Shown: positions 1 to 6,762 of the stretch, piece after piece
Position numbering within the stretch: position 1 is the stretch's first letter
Layout: every line of letters begins with the position of its first letter
Source: an uncultured Christensenella sp.
GTDB lineage: Bacteria; Bacillota; Clostridia; Christensenellales; UBA3700
Direction of reading: 5' to 3'
DNA length: 11,822 nt
Assembly (NCBI GenBank): GCA_910578245.1
Contig: CAJTPC010000032.1
Span: 1-11,822, forward strand
Notes under the pieces: generated by a model
Database searches by the model: none
Told to the model about the DNA's origin: nothing
The model's input: the letters and a program-made list of their open reading frames with translations, nothing else
Position numbers and translations under genes: made by a program

Positions 1-85
1 TTTCTTATCTCTTATCTCTTATTTCTTATTTCTTATCTACTCACTTCTTCCCTCTTACCTCTTACTTCTTACTTCTTACTTCTTA
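1..85 (-). repeat. Heptamer-repeat tract, copy A
   Basis: Read on the minus strand, this is a run of degenerate 7-base units of consensus RTAAGAR (GTAAGAA and GTAAGAG near position 85, ATAAGAA and ATAAGAG towards position 1), interrupted by a GGGAAGAAGTGAG-like section around 40-56. It starts on the TAA stop (83-85) of the minus-strand remnant described next and runs off the window at position 1. Because the period is 7 and each unit carries TAA, three consecutive units place a stop in every minus-strand frame. The order of its sub-blocks matches a second tract at 4673-4757, so the two are related copies and not independent slippage products. I do not recognise a named repeat family. Confidence 0.8.
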
Positions 86-178
86 CTTCTTATATCCCCA
101 TACCGCATGTCCACTGCTGTAGTTCCAATAACTATGCCATCCGCTTGGCTTGCTTTGCGCCTCGCAATAGATTGTCAA
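83..178 (-). pseudogene. Remnant of the C-terminal end of a leucine-rich-repeat (BspA/LRR_5-like) surface protein
   Basis: The minus-strand frame ending at TAA 83-85 reads LTIYCEAQSKPSGW at its start and finishes with a Trp/Tyr-rich tail ending AVWGYKK. The pattern IYCEA, then PSGW, then WN, then VWGY is one I recall from the final repeat of LRR_5/BspA-like surface proteins of Firmicutes; that is memory of the family, not a search. The frame continues upstream only to a stop at 248-250, with no start codon or ribosome binding site. The recognisable part stops at about 178, where a dispersed repeat begins. It is therefore a 3' fragment of about 31 codons and not a gene. The heptamer tract begins exactly at its stop codon. 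It could also be a chance reading of noncoding DNA, but the motif order makes that less likely. Confidence 0.5.
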
Positions 179-180
179 AT

Positions 181-209
181 GGTCGAAATGACAAAGAAAT
201 GACAAAAAC
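181..209. repeat. Partial copy of the dispersed TCGAAATGACA repeat
   Basis: TCGAAATGACA at 183-193 is followed by a second GAAATGACA at 196-204. The same 11 bases occur at 7976-7986 in the galU/M60 junction. The copy abuts the upstream limit of the LRR remnant, which suggests that the junction is a recombination boundary. It lacks the hairpin seen in the fuller copy. Confidence 0.5.
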
Positions 210-223
210 GTTACATAAAATTT

Positions 224-238
224 TGGAAAAATTTTCCA
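224..238. promoter_or_regulatory. Perfect 15-bp palindrome upstream of the hpf promoter
   Basis: TGGAAAA-A-TTTTCCA has two perfect 7-base arms. It lies about 30 bases upstream of the hpf -10 box, just upstream of where the -35 element should sit. That position and symmetry suit a dimeric regulator site. No T-run typical of a terminator follows on the plus strand. I do not recognise the regulator. Confidence 0.35.
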
Positions 239-265
239 TACCCCCTTTTATTCGCCTAAATTTTG

Positions 266-274
266 TGATATAAT
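266..274 (+). promoter_or_regulatory. hpf promoter, extended -10
   Basis: TGATATAAT (266-274) is a perfect extended -10 (TGnTATAAT). The expected -35 region (about 246-251) is T-rich and matches TTGACA poorly, which the extended -10 may offset. Transcription would start near 281, giving a leader of about 80 bases. In it, GTTAAG (299-304) can pair with CTTAAC (320-325), and AGAGT (305-309) with ACTCT (331-335), as alternative weak stems. AAGGAGGG (347-354) is the ribosome binding site. Confidence 0.7.
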
Positions 275-362
275 TTAATCAATAATTAAGAGGATTGAGT
301 TAAGAGAGTACGAGCAGAACTTAACGAAAGACTCTAAGTAAAAAATAAGGAGGGCGATTATT

Positions 363-884
363 ATGAAAATAGAAATAATTGCGAGAAACTACAAACTAAC
401 CGACAATCTTGAGGAAATCATCAACAAGAAGATGGAAAAATTTTCCAGATACTTTGAAGACGACGCCGTCGCTAAAATCTTCCTCAAAGAAACGGGTAAA
501 GAAAGATACGTAATGGAAATAACGATATTCTTCGGCAACAATATGGTAAGAAGCGAAGTGTCATCGGATAATATGTATAAGAATATAGATTTGGCATTGC
601 CAAAGATCGAAGGACAGATAAGAAAGCACCGCACCAAACTTGGCAAACTCAAAAAGAGCGCTTTGGAAGGCGAAACGATGTATCCGCAATCAGAGCAAGC
701 TCAAATGCAAGTCATTCGTACCAAGTCTATGGCGCTTAAGAAGATTGACCTTGAAGAAGCTGTCGAGGATATGGAACTTGTAGACCACGACTTCTATATC
801 TTCCTCAACAATACCACCGGCAAAGTCAACGTACTCTATAAGAGAAAAGCCGGCAACTTGGGTTGTATAGAAGTGGATTCTTGA
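363..884 (+). CDS. hpf: Ribosome hibernation promoting factor, long form (HPF)
   Basis: This cytosolic ribosome-binding protein occupies the decoding region of the 30S subunit and, in the long form, drives 100S dimer formation in stationary phase or stress. The 173-residue length fits the long form, slightly shorter than usual. Residues 1-97 are the S30AE/YfiA-type N-terminal domain with a basic C-terminal helix (IRKHRTKLGKLKK, about 86-98). A short linker follows, and residues about 116-172 form the C-terminal dimerisation domain with the familiar pattern DLEEAVEDMELVDHDFYIF and then NVLYKRKAGNLG. The start is fixed by AAGGAGGG 8 bases upstream of ATG 363. It is a single-gene unit with its own extended -10 promoter and a terminator at 922-957. 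The family assignment is secure. Regulation by the upstream palindrome is only inferred. Confidence 0.95.
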   Translation: MKIEIIARNYKLTDNLEEIINKKMEKFSRYFEDDAVAKIFLKETGKERYVMEITIFFGNNMVRSEVSSDNMYKNIDLALPKIEGQIRKHRTKLGKLKKSALEGETMYPQSEQAQMQVIRTKSMALKKIDLEEAVEDMELVDHDFYIFLNNTTGKVNVLYKRKAGNLGCIEVDS

Positions 885-921
885 TTAGTAAAGAATTAAT
901 TCAAATATCAGTCAATTAAAA

Positions 922-957
922 ATAACGCAATCTCACGGTTGCGTTATCTTTTATTTT
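922..957. terminator. Bidirectional intrinsic terminator between hpf and the radical SAM gene
   Basis: ATAACGCAA (922-930) pairs perfectly with TTGCGTTAT (939-947) around an 8-base loop. On the plus strand it is followed by CTTTTATTTT (948-957), ending hpf. On the minus strand the stem is followed by TTTTAATTG, so it can also end the radical SAM gene, whose TAA stop (944-946) lies inside the stem. Confidence 0.85.
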
Positions 958-2038
958 CCCTTTTGACGAATACTGCAAAATCTTTTATGTACTTTTCAAA
1001 AAATATTTTATACGCTTCGCAATAATCAACGCTATCTCTGTTGCGTTTACAGCCTCCGCCACGACATAGCGGATAATACTTACAAGACTTGCACTTATTA
1101 GGAATCTCCAAAGAATTTCTCAAAAAGTCTATTGCCTTGGGCAGACGTGAGAGCGCAACAAAATCGCTGTCGTTGATATTTCCCAGCAACCACTCGTCAA
1201 GGCAATAGAAATCGCAAGGATAGACGTTGCCGTTGGCTTCGACTACAAATTGACGGGTGCAATGCCCTATCATTCCGCACTGCTCTGCGCCACCGCCAAG
1301 ATACAGACTTACCATATTATCCAAATGCCTTACGCTGACGTAATTACCGGACTTATAGTCTTGTAAATAAAGTTCGAACAATTTAGCAAAATATTCAGCG
1401 TATTGCTTGCTGTCCATATATAGCTCGCTTGGCGCGTCTTCGCCAAACGGGCGAAGACAAGGTATGAATTGGAGATACCTAAAGCCTTGCGATTTGAAAT
1501 ACCCGTATATGCGCTCTATATGCTCTGCCGAATGCGCTGTGACAACAGATACGATATTGAAATCTACGCCTGCATTTTGCAATGCGCGAGCGCTCTGAAT
1601 TATCTTATCAAATACCGAATTGCCATTAACGTCTACTCTAAACTTATTGCCGACCTCATCGCCGTCAAGCGACAAACCTATCAAAAAACCGTTGCGCTTA
1701 AACAACTCTATCCATTCGCTGTCAATAAGCGTTGAATTGGTCTGCAAGGCGTAAAACACCTTTGCGCCTGCTTTATTGGCTTTGTCGACGTAATCTACGA
1801 ATTGCCTAAAAAACTCCTTTCCGGCAAGCAAAGGCTCTCCGCCTTGGAAGGTAAAATATACGCTCTCGCTGCCTGCGTAATTCAAAGAAGCGTCAATTAC
1901 TCTCTTTGCCGTAGATATATCCATAATTCCGTAGTCGTCAATACCGCGCGCCTGTGTAAGCGAGTGGTAAAAACAATACTTGCATTGCAGATTACACCGC
2001 CCTGAAGCGGGCTTTAGCATGACGGAAATTGATGGCAT
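944..2038 (-). CDS. Anaerobic sulfatase-maturating enzyme-like radical SAM/SPASM protein (anSME)
   Basis: anSMEs oxidise the active-site Cys or Ser of sulfatases to formylglycine in the anaerobic cytosol. The 364-residue protein matches the family along its length. The radical SAM cluster CNLQCKYC has C15, C19 and C22, with GGEP at 66-69. The SPASM region carries C254, C260, C275, C316, C319, C325, C330 and C340, enough for two auxiliary 4Fe-4S clusters. D276 sits in YPCD where anSMEs carry the proposed catalytic Asp. CRGGGC has one more Gly than the CKGGC I recall from the clostridial enzyme. ATG at 2038 is preferred over an in-frame TTG at 2050, because GGGAG sits 5 bases upstream and MPSISVMLKPASGRCN lines up with known N-termini. 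It lies 71 bases after clpC with no clear promoter, so read-through from the heat-shock operon is possible. A peptide-modifying SPASM enzyme is the main alternative; no sulfatase is in view. Confidence 0.85.
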   Translation of the reverse strand: MPSISVMLKPASGRCNLQCKYCFYHSLTQARGIDDYGIMDISTAKRVIDASLNYAGSESVYFTFQGGEPLLAGKEFFRQFVDYVDKANKAGAKVFYALQTNSTLIDSEWIELFKRNGFLIGLSLDGDEVGNKFRVDVNGNSVFDKIIQSARALQNAGVDFNIVSVVTAHSAEHIERIYGYFKSQGFRYLQFIPCLRPFGEDAPSELYMDSKQYAEYFAKLFELYLQDYKSGNYVSVRHLDNMVSLYLGGGAEQCGMIGHCTRQFVVEANGNVYPCDFYCLDEWLLGNINDSDFVALSRLPKAIDFLRNSLEIPNKCKSCKYYPLCRGGGCKRNRDSVDYCEAYKIFFEKYIKDFAVFVKRENKR

Positions 2039-2059
2039 AATTGCTCCCAATTGATCTTT

Positions 2060-2100
2060 ATAGATTCTTCGACTTCACTTCGTTTCGATCAGAATGACGT
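2060..2100 (-). repeat. Dispersed hairpin repeat between clpC and the radical SAM gene
   Basis: The minus strand reads TCATTCTGATCGAAACGAAG and then GTCGAAGAATCT, a form of the widespread GTCATTCTGAGCGAAGCGAAGAATCT-type bacterial repeat. ATTCT (2064-2068) and AGAAT (2091-2095) are inverted, with further TCGA pairing inside. It fills most of the gap between clpC and the next gene. It has no T-run, so it is not a typical intrinsic terminator. Confidence 0.6.
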
Positions 2101-2109
2101 AATGCGGCG

Positions 2110-4605
2110 TTACTTATTTTCTTCTTTATTCTCTGTCGGTTGCGTTTGGTCTTTAGTTGGCTTTTTAGTGAAAGTCAACGCTTCATCGTCGGCGTCTATA
2201 TCTATATAATCGCCGATAGCAAACTCTCCTTTGAGAATACGCTCGCTGAGTTCGTCTTCAATCATTCTCTGCAAAGCTCTGCGCAGCGGTCTTGCGCCGT
2301 ACTCTTTATTTGCGCCCTTAGATACTATGAGTTTCATAGCTTTTTCGCTGACCTCGATATTTATATCTTTCTCCGCAAGACGCTTTTTAAGACCTGCCGT
2401 CATTACCGTGATAATCTTAGACATATCTTCGTCTTGAAGCGGACGGAATATAATTATATCGTCTATACGGTTGATAAATTCCGGCTTCAAAGTCTTTTTG
2501 AGCGCGGACATTTGCGTCTGACGCATATTCTCGTAGTCGTCTTGCGCAGTCGCGCCAAAGCCCAATCTCGGAGTAGCCTTAATTTCGCTTGCGCCTATGT
2601 TGGACGTCATAATAATTACGGTATTCTTGAAGTCTACCTTCCTGCCGTGAGAGTCGGTAAGCACGCCGTCGTCAAGTATTTGCAAAAGTATATTGAATAC
2701 TTCGGGGTGAGCCTTTTCTATCTCGTCAAACAATACTACTGAATAAGGCTTTCTTCTCACCTTTTCCGTCAACTGTCCGCCCTCTTCAAAGCCGACGTAT
2801 CCCGGAGCAGAACCTATAAGTTTAGACACGCTGACTTTATCCATATACTCCGACATATCTACTCTAATCATTAGATTTTCATCGCCGAACATCGCTTCGG
2901 CAAGCGCTTTGCTAAGCTCCGTCTTTCCTACGCCAGTAGGTCCAAGGAAGATGAAAGAACCGATAGGTCTTTTGGGGTCTTTGATACCCACTCTCGCTCT
3001 TCTTACGGCGCGCGATATAGCCTCTACTGCTTCGTCCTGTCCAATAACTCTCTTCTTAAGAATTTCTTCCATACCCAAGAGTTTTTCGCTCTCGCTCTGC
3101 GTGAGTTTGGTGACGGGTATCTTCGTCCAAGACGATACTATATTGGCAATATCAGTTTCGTCAATGCTCATGTTGCTTGCGCTGGTGTCAATCGCCCACT
3201 TGTTTCTAGCGTCTTTGAGTTGTTTTTCAAGTTCCAACTTATGCGCCTTGACTTCTTGAGCCTTATCGTATTCGGTCATACTTGCGTACGTCTGCTCTGC
3301 GCTCTCAGCCTTTTTGATGTCGTCCTCAAGTTTTTGTATTTCCTGCGGAAGCGAAGAGCCGTGTATTCTCTTTCTTGACGAGGCTTCGTCAATAAGGTCT
3401 ATCGCCTTGTCAGGCAAAAATCTATCGTTGATATACCTGTCGCTCATTACCGCCGCGGCAGTAATTGCGCTGTCGGTAATCTGTACGCCATGATGCTCTT
3501 CATACTTACTCTTCAAGCCGTGCAGTATCGTGATGGTATCGCTTACGGACGGCGGGTCTACCGTAACGGTCTGGAATCTGCGTTCCAACGCGCTGTCCTT
3601 TTCAAAGTACTTGCGGTATTCTTCCAAAGTCGTAGCGCCTATCGTCTGCAACTCGCCTCTCGCAAGTTGAGGCTTTAAGATATTGGCGGCGTCCATACTG
3701 CCCTCGGTGCTTCCTGCGCCGACAATTGTATGAATTTCGTCGATAAAGAGTATGGTATCGCCTCTTTTGTTGAGTTGCGTAATAGCTTTCTTGAGCCTTT
3801 CTTCAAATTCGCCCCTATACTTCGTACCGGCAAGCAGACTAGCCATATCCAGAGAAAATACTCGCTTATTTTTGAGTTGTTCAGGCACTTTGCCTTGAAT
3901 AATCGCTTGCGCTAAACCCTCTACGACCGCGCTCTTACCGACGCCCGGCTCGCCTATCAAAATAGGGTTGTTCTTCTTCCTTCTCGAAAGTATCTCTATT
4001 ATGCGATTGATTTCTTCGTCCCTGCCGATGACCGGATCGAGCTTGCCGTCCTTGGCTTTTTGGGTCATGTCCTCGCCAAGTCCCGCTAATGCGTCGTCAT
4101 CGCCGTCATCGGAATATTCATTGGTTGCGCCGTATTGATTATTGTCACCGTAACGTCCTGCGCTTTCGCTGTTTGCCATACCCTTTGACGCAAGCGCGTT
4201 GAGAGCGTCCAACGCTTCGTTGCCTATATCTTCAGGAGATATATTCAAATCTAAAAGTCCGTTGTAGGCAAATGAACTTTTATCGCTGAGCGTGGCAATC
4301 AAAAGCAAAAGCGAATTGACCAACTTTCTTCTGGTTTTGTCGGCTAAATTCGTAGCAATCTTTAAGCATGACATGGTTCTTTGCGTATATTTACACGTAG
4401 TATGCGTCATACCGTCGAATTGCAAAAACTCGTTGACAATACTCTTGTCAAAGCCGTGTCTTGCCAATATCTTTGTAGCCAGACAGCTTTCGTGATAAGT
4501 GAAAGCGCAGAGCAACTGCTCCGTTCCCAATAATCCACCCGACTTAACGGCAAGTATTTCTGCCGTCTCAATGATTTTGTTGCATTCTTCATCAAATCTT
4601 TCCAT
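2110..4605 (-). CDS. clpC: AAA+ unfoldase ClpC
   Basis: ClpC unfolds substrates, including McsB-phosphorylated proteins, and feeds them to ClpP. At 831 residues it is of normal size. Residues 1-140 are the N-domain, followed by an acidic/Gly linker. AAA1 has Walker A GEPGVGKS (218-225), Walker B ILFIDEIH (285-292) and RRF (342-344). A UVR-type coiled middle domain lies at about 420-465. AAA2 has GPTGVGKT (555-562), VVLFDEIE (623-630) and NRID (712-715). LGFG (681-684) is the expected ClpP-docking loop. The tail is Lys/Thr/Glu-rich. AGGAG lies 7 bases upstream of the ATG. The N-domain is divergent: it is Cys-rich, and its second repeat lacks the GTEH motif carrying a phosphoarginine-pocket Glu in B. 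subtilis. The gene is last in the ctsR operon but sits 148 bases after mcsB, across a repeat tract. Confidence 0.96.
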   Translation of the reverse strand: MERFDEECNKIIETAEILAVKSGGLLGTEQLLCAFTYHESCLATKILARHGFDKSIVNEFLQFDGMTHTTCKYTQRTMSCLKIATNLADKTRRKLVNSLLLLIATLSDKSSFAYNGLLDLNISPEDIGNEALDALNALASKGMANSESAGRYGDNNQYGATNEYSDDGDDDALAGLGEDMTQKAKDGKLDPVIGRDEEINRIIEILSRRKKNNPILIGEPGVGKSAVVEGLAQAIIQGKVPEQLKNKRVFSLDMASLLAGTKYRGEFEERLKKAITQLNKRGDTILFIDEIHTIVGAGSTEGSMDAANILKPQLARGELQTIGATTLEEYRKYFEKDSALERRFQTVTVDPPSVSDTITILHGLKSKYEEHHGVQITDSAITAAAVMSDRYINDRFLPDKAIDLIDEASSRKRIHGSSLPQEIQKLEDDIKKAESAEQTYASMTEYDKAQEVKAHKLELEKQLKDARNKWAIDTSASNMSIDETDIANIVSSWTKIPVTKLTQSESEKLLGMEEILKKRVIGQDEAVEAISRAVRRARVGIKDPKRPIGSFIFLGPTGVGKTELSKALAEAMFGDENLMIRVDMSEYMDKVSVSKLIGSAPGYVGFEEGGQLTEKVRRKPYSVVLFDEIEKAHPEVFNILLQILDDGVLTDSHGRKVDFKNTVIIMTSNIGASEIKATPRLGFGATAQDDYENMRQTQMSALKKTLKPEFINRIDDIIIFRPLQDEDMSKIITVMTAGLKKRLAEKDINIEVSEKAMKLIVSKGANKEYGARPLRRALQRMIEDELSERILKGEFAIGDYIDIDADDEALTFTKKPTKDQTQPTENKEENK

Positions 4606-4655
4606 ATCTACTCTCCTATATTTGCTTACTAAATGTTATAATGTTCTTAATATCT

Positions 4656-4669
4656 GATATATATATATC
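4656..4669. repeat. 14-bp alternating AT palindrome upstream of clpC
   Basis: GATATATATATATC is self-complementary. It lies between the heptamer tract and clpC. On the minus strand a weak TATAAC -10-like box follows at about 4636-4641, without a convincing -35. A separate clpC promoter is possible but not supported. Confidence 0.3.
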
Positions 4670-4672
4670 CGA

Positions 4673-4757
4673 ATTTCTTATTTCTTATCTCTTATTTCTT
4701 ATCTCTTATTTCTTATCTATTACTTATTACTTCTTCACTCTTCCCTCTTGCTCTTAC
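4673..4757 (-). repeat. Heptamer-repeat tract, copy B, between mcsB and clpC
   Basis: The minus strand carries GTAAGAG units starting on the mcsB stop codon TAA (4754-4756), then GAGGGAAGAGTGAAGAAG, then GTAATAGATAAGAAATAAG-type units up to about 4673. The order of sub-blocks parallels copy A at 1-85: G-type units at the stop codon, then the GGGAAGA block, then A-type units. The transcript here would be purine-rich and largely unable to fold. The tract is inside the heat-shock operon and accounts for more than half of the unusually long mcsB-clpC gap. Confidence 0.8.
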
Positions 4758-5782
4758 CTCTTCACTTCCAACAACGTATCTCTTACTATCTTAGCCCTAA
4801 GGACATCTCTCTCGTGCGGCGACAGCGCTTTGCCTGCGTTAACCGACAGCGTATAGGGCAAAACTTTGGGGATTAGCCTATTGATAACGGGAATATCCAA
4901 CTTGAGCAAGCCGTATCCCACTCCCAATTTAACGCTGGCGATATTTATCATAAACTCATCGGAGCCCAGTACTCTCGCAAAAAGCAAGGTGCCGTACGCG
5001 CGCATAATCTGGTCCTCTAAATCTACGCCCTTTCTATCCCATATAGCTCTTCTTGCCTGTTCTTCAAATCGGCAAAGCTCTTTGACAATACTCTCCATTT
5101 TGTCGATAATTTGGCTTTCGCTCCAGCCTACTGCCGATTGATTGGAAATTTGATACATAAAACCTTTGGCTTCGCTACCCTCGCCGTAAACGCCTCTAAT
5201 CGTCACGTCCTCGCTTGCGTACTTTTTGATAAGCCGTCTTAAGTCCCCGCAAAGTTCCAATGCCGGCAAAAACATCATTACCGACGCTCTCATACCCGCC
5301 CCAAGATTGGTAGGACAAGCCGTAAGGTGTCCAAGACCTTTCTTGTAAGCTATGTCCAATCTATCATGCAAGGCTAGGTCTACTTCCAAAAGTCTTTCGT
5401 AGGCTTCTTTAAGCCTAAATCCGTCGAGTATGCACTGCTCTCGCAGGTGATCCTCCTCGTTGAACATAATTGATATGCTCTTATCCTTGCTAATTATCGC
5501 TCCGCCCAACTCGCTTCTACCAAGCGCAGGACTAATCAAATGATTTTCAATTAGCATGTTGAGTATGTAGTCGTCTACTCCTTCTCGCACTTTACCGCCA
5601 ATCAGAATATTGTTGACAGTAAACAAATCGCCGTCAAACTTGGACGCGCACACGCTTTGAACAGTGTTCAAAAATTCTTGCAGCTTAGGCTCGTCGCCCT
5701 TGAGTAGGTGAGGAAAAGGCAAGGAATTAACGTTGCGGGCAAATCTTATTCTACTCGATACGACAATATCTTGAATATTCAT
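4754..5782 (-). CDS. mcsB: Protein arginine kinase McsB
   Basis: McsB phosphorylates arginine side chains, marking proteins for ClpCP and inactivating CtsR. The 342 residues follow the phosphagen-kinase-like family from end to end: VVSSRIRFARN (7-17) at the nucleotide site, NEEDHLR (108-114) with catalytic Glu, ACPTNLGAGMRAS (155-167) with the conserved Cys156, RGVYGEGSEA (196-205), and SNQ at 213-215. A C-terminal RDVLRA (325-330) is the RDxxRA motif used for allosteric phosphoarginine binding. The kinase should therefore be active. ATG 5780-5782 overlaps the mcsA stop in ATGA. AAGGAGG lies 6 bases upstream, inside the last mcsA codons, so translation is coupled. The final codons run into the heptamer tract, which supplies the stop codon. 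Confidence 0.96.
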   Translation of the reverse strand: MNIQDIVVSSRIRFARNVNSLPFPHLLKGDEPKLQEFLNTVQSVCASKFDGDLFTVNNILIGGKVREGVDDYILNMLIENHLISPALGRSELGGAIISKDKSISIMFNEEDHLREQCILDGFRLKEAYERLLEVDLALHDRLDIAYKKGLGHLTACPTNLGAGMRASVMMFLPALELCGDLRRLIKKYASEDVTIRGVYGEGSEAKGFMYQISNQSAVGWSESQIIDKMESIVKELCRFEEQARRAIWDRKGVDLEDQIMRAYGTLLFARVLGSDEFMINIASVKLGVGYGLLKLDIPVINRLIPKVLPYTLSVNAGKALSPHERDVLRAKIVRDTLLEVKR

Positions 5783-6285
5783 TGCTTGCCTCCTTTGATT
5801 TGTCGAATACGTCTGTCAATGGCTTCGGCGCGCGATACCTGTCCGTTATCTCTCGCTTCCTGCATTTTCTTCATCAAAAACGGCAAATCATCCGCTGTCA
5901 TCTCCGACAGACGTCTTGCTCTCTTTTTATTCTCGTAACCAAAGTATCTCCCCTTATATTCTTGACCGCCTAGCTCGGCAAAATACTCGCTTGCTTTCTC
6001 GGAAAAGAAGTCGTAACACTTGGAGCAACCGAATTTATACTCATTTGTCAACCTGCTCATACTCATTCCGCAAGAAGGACAAATAATCTCGGTATTGCGC
6101 ACGATATACGCCGAAAGAGGATTGAACTCATCATACATATAAAAATAGTCCATAAGTCCATCTATCTCGCCCATAGTTTCTAGCAACCTATATCTTTTAT
6201 AACACGTTTCGCAAAGCTCGGCGCTCCCCTCGTCCGTCTTGACAATAACTTCTGCAGTTCTTCGTCTGCAAAGTTGACAAAGCAT
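5779..6285 (-). CDS. mcsA: McsB activator McsA, zinc-finger and UVR-domain protein
   Basis: McsA binds and activates the McsB kinase and modulates CtsR and ClpC. It is 168 residues, a little shorter than in Bacillus. Four CxxC pairs at 3/6, 25/28, 69/72 and 87/90 form two four-Cys zinc sites. The C-terminal stretch at about 134-165 (LPFLMKKMQEARDNGQVSRA and on) is a UVR-type helical hairpin like the middle domain of ClpC. The start is set by AGGAGG 6 bases upstream of ATG, and that ribosome binding site is made by the last two Arg codons and stop of ctsR. It overlaps mcsB by 4 bases. All eight cysteines are retained, so zinc binding is expected. Confidence 0.94.
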   Translation of the reverse strand: MLCQLCRRRTAEVIVKTDEGSAELCETCYKRYRLLETMGEIDGLMDYFYMYDEFNPLSAYIVRNTEIICPSCGMSMSRLTNEYKFGCSKCYDFFSEKASEYFAELGGQEYKGRYFGYENKKRARRLSEMTADDLPFLMKKMQEARDNGQVSRAEAIDRRIRQIKGGKQ

Positions 6286-6288
6286 AAA

Positions 6289-6744
6289 CTACCTCCTGAT
6301 TAATCCTATCATAATTTCTTTGAATACGTTCTTACGCGCCATTGCGCTGTTGCTTATGACGCTAAGCGCCTTGTCGCTTATCGCGCTCTTGATTATATCG
6401 CATTCCTTGTCGGTGATTATCTCCTCCCTCTCAAGCCTCTGCAGAAAACAGTTTGCCCTATTGAAAGAAAGCGCCTCAATGCCGTCAAGCTCTTGCAAAA
6501 TTGTAGAGAGCGTATCTTGTTTGTTTTCATTAATTCTGACGATTGTGATAAAACCGCCACCGCCCCTTTTCGATTCGATGACATAGCCCTTATCAAGATT
6601 GAATCTTGTCGATAACACGTAATTTATCTGACTTGGCGCAACGGAAAAATAGTGCGCTAAATCATTTCTCGACAACTTCAGTCTGTCATCGTCTGTGAAT
6701 ATCGAAAGAATAAACTGCTCGATCTCATCGGATAAATTCGCCAC
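6289..6744 (-). CDS. ctsR: Class III heat-shock repressor CtsR
   Basis: CtsR is a dimeric winged-helix repressor of the Clp genes, released on heat or by McsA/McsB action. I take the GTG at 6742-6744 as the start: AGGAGG lies 6 bases upstream and this gives 151 residues, the family's usual length, beginning VANLSDEIEQFI. Residues about 20-48 form the helix-turn-helix. The wing is VIESKRGGGGFITI (55-68), where R60 matches the conserved wing Arg that is phosphorylated and heat-sensing in Bacillus relatives. The C-terminal half is the dimerisation and McsB/ClpC-interacting domain. The gene heads the operon, is preceded by its own operator, and is therefore autoregulated. The frame stays open much further upstream (to 7242), but that is chance. 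Confidence 0.95.
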   Translation of the reverse strand: MANLSDEIEQFILSIFTDDDRLKLSRNDLAHYFSVAPSQINYVLSTRFNLDKGYVIESKRGGGGFITIVRINENKQDTLSTILQELDGIEALSFNRANCFLQRLEREEIITDKECDIIKSAISDKALSVISNSAMARKNVFKEIMIGLIRR

Positions 6745-6762
6745 CGAATACCTCCTTTTATG

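Noticed and set aside
109..112. M60 residues LRAC (ORF residues 109-112) as a lipobox
   Set aside because: The coordinates given are residue numbers within the protein. Arg at position -2 is not tolerated in lipoboxes and the segment follows a long cytoplasmic region, so a signal anchor is more likely.
106..128. Alternative minus-strand frame reading ADGIVIGTTAV, suggestive of a TIM-barrel (TrpA-like) C-terminus
   Set aside because: The match is only a few common residues with no other family motif nearby. The neighbouring frame with IYCEA/PSGW/VWGY fits better.
4673..4757. CRISPR array
   Set aside because: The units are 7 bases, contiguous and without spacers; this is a degenerate tandem repeat.
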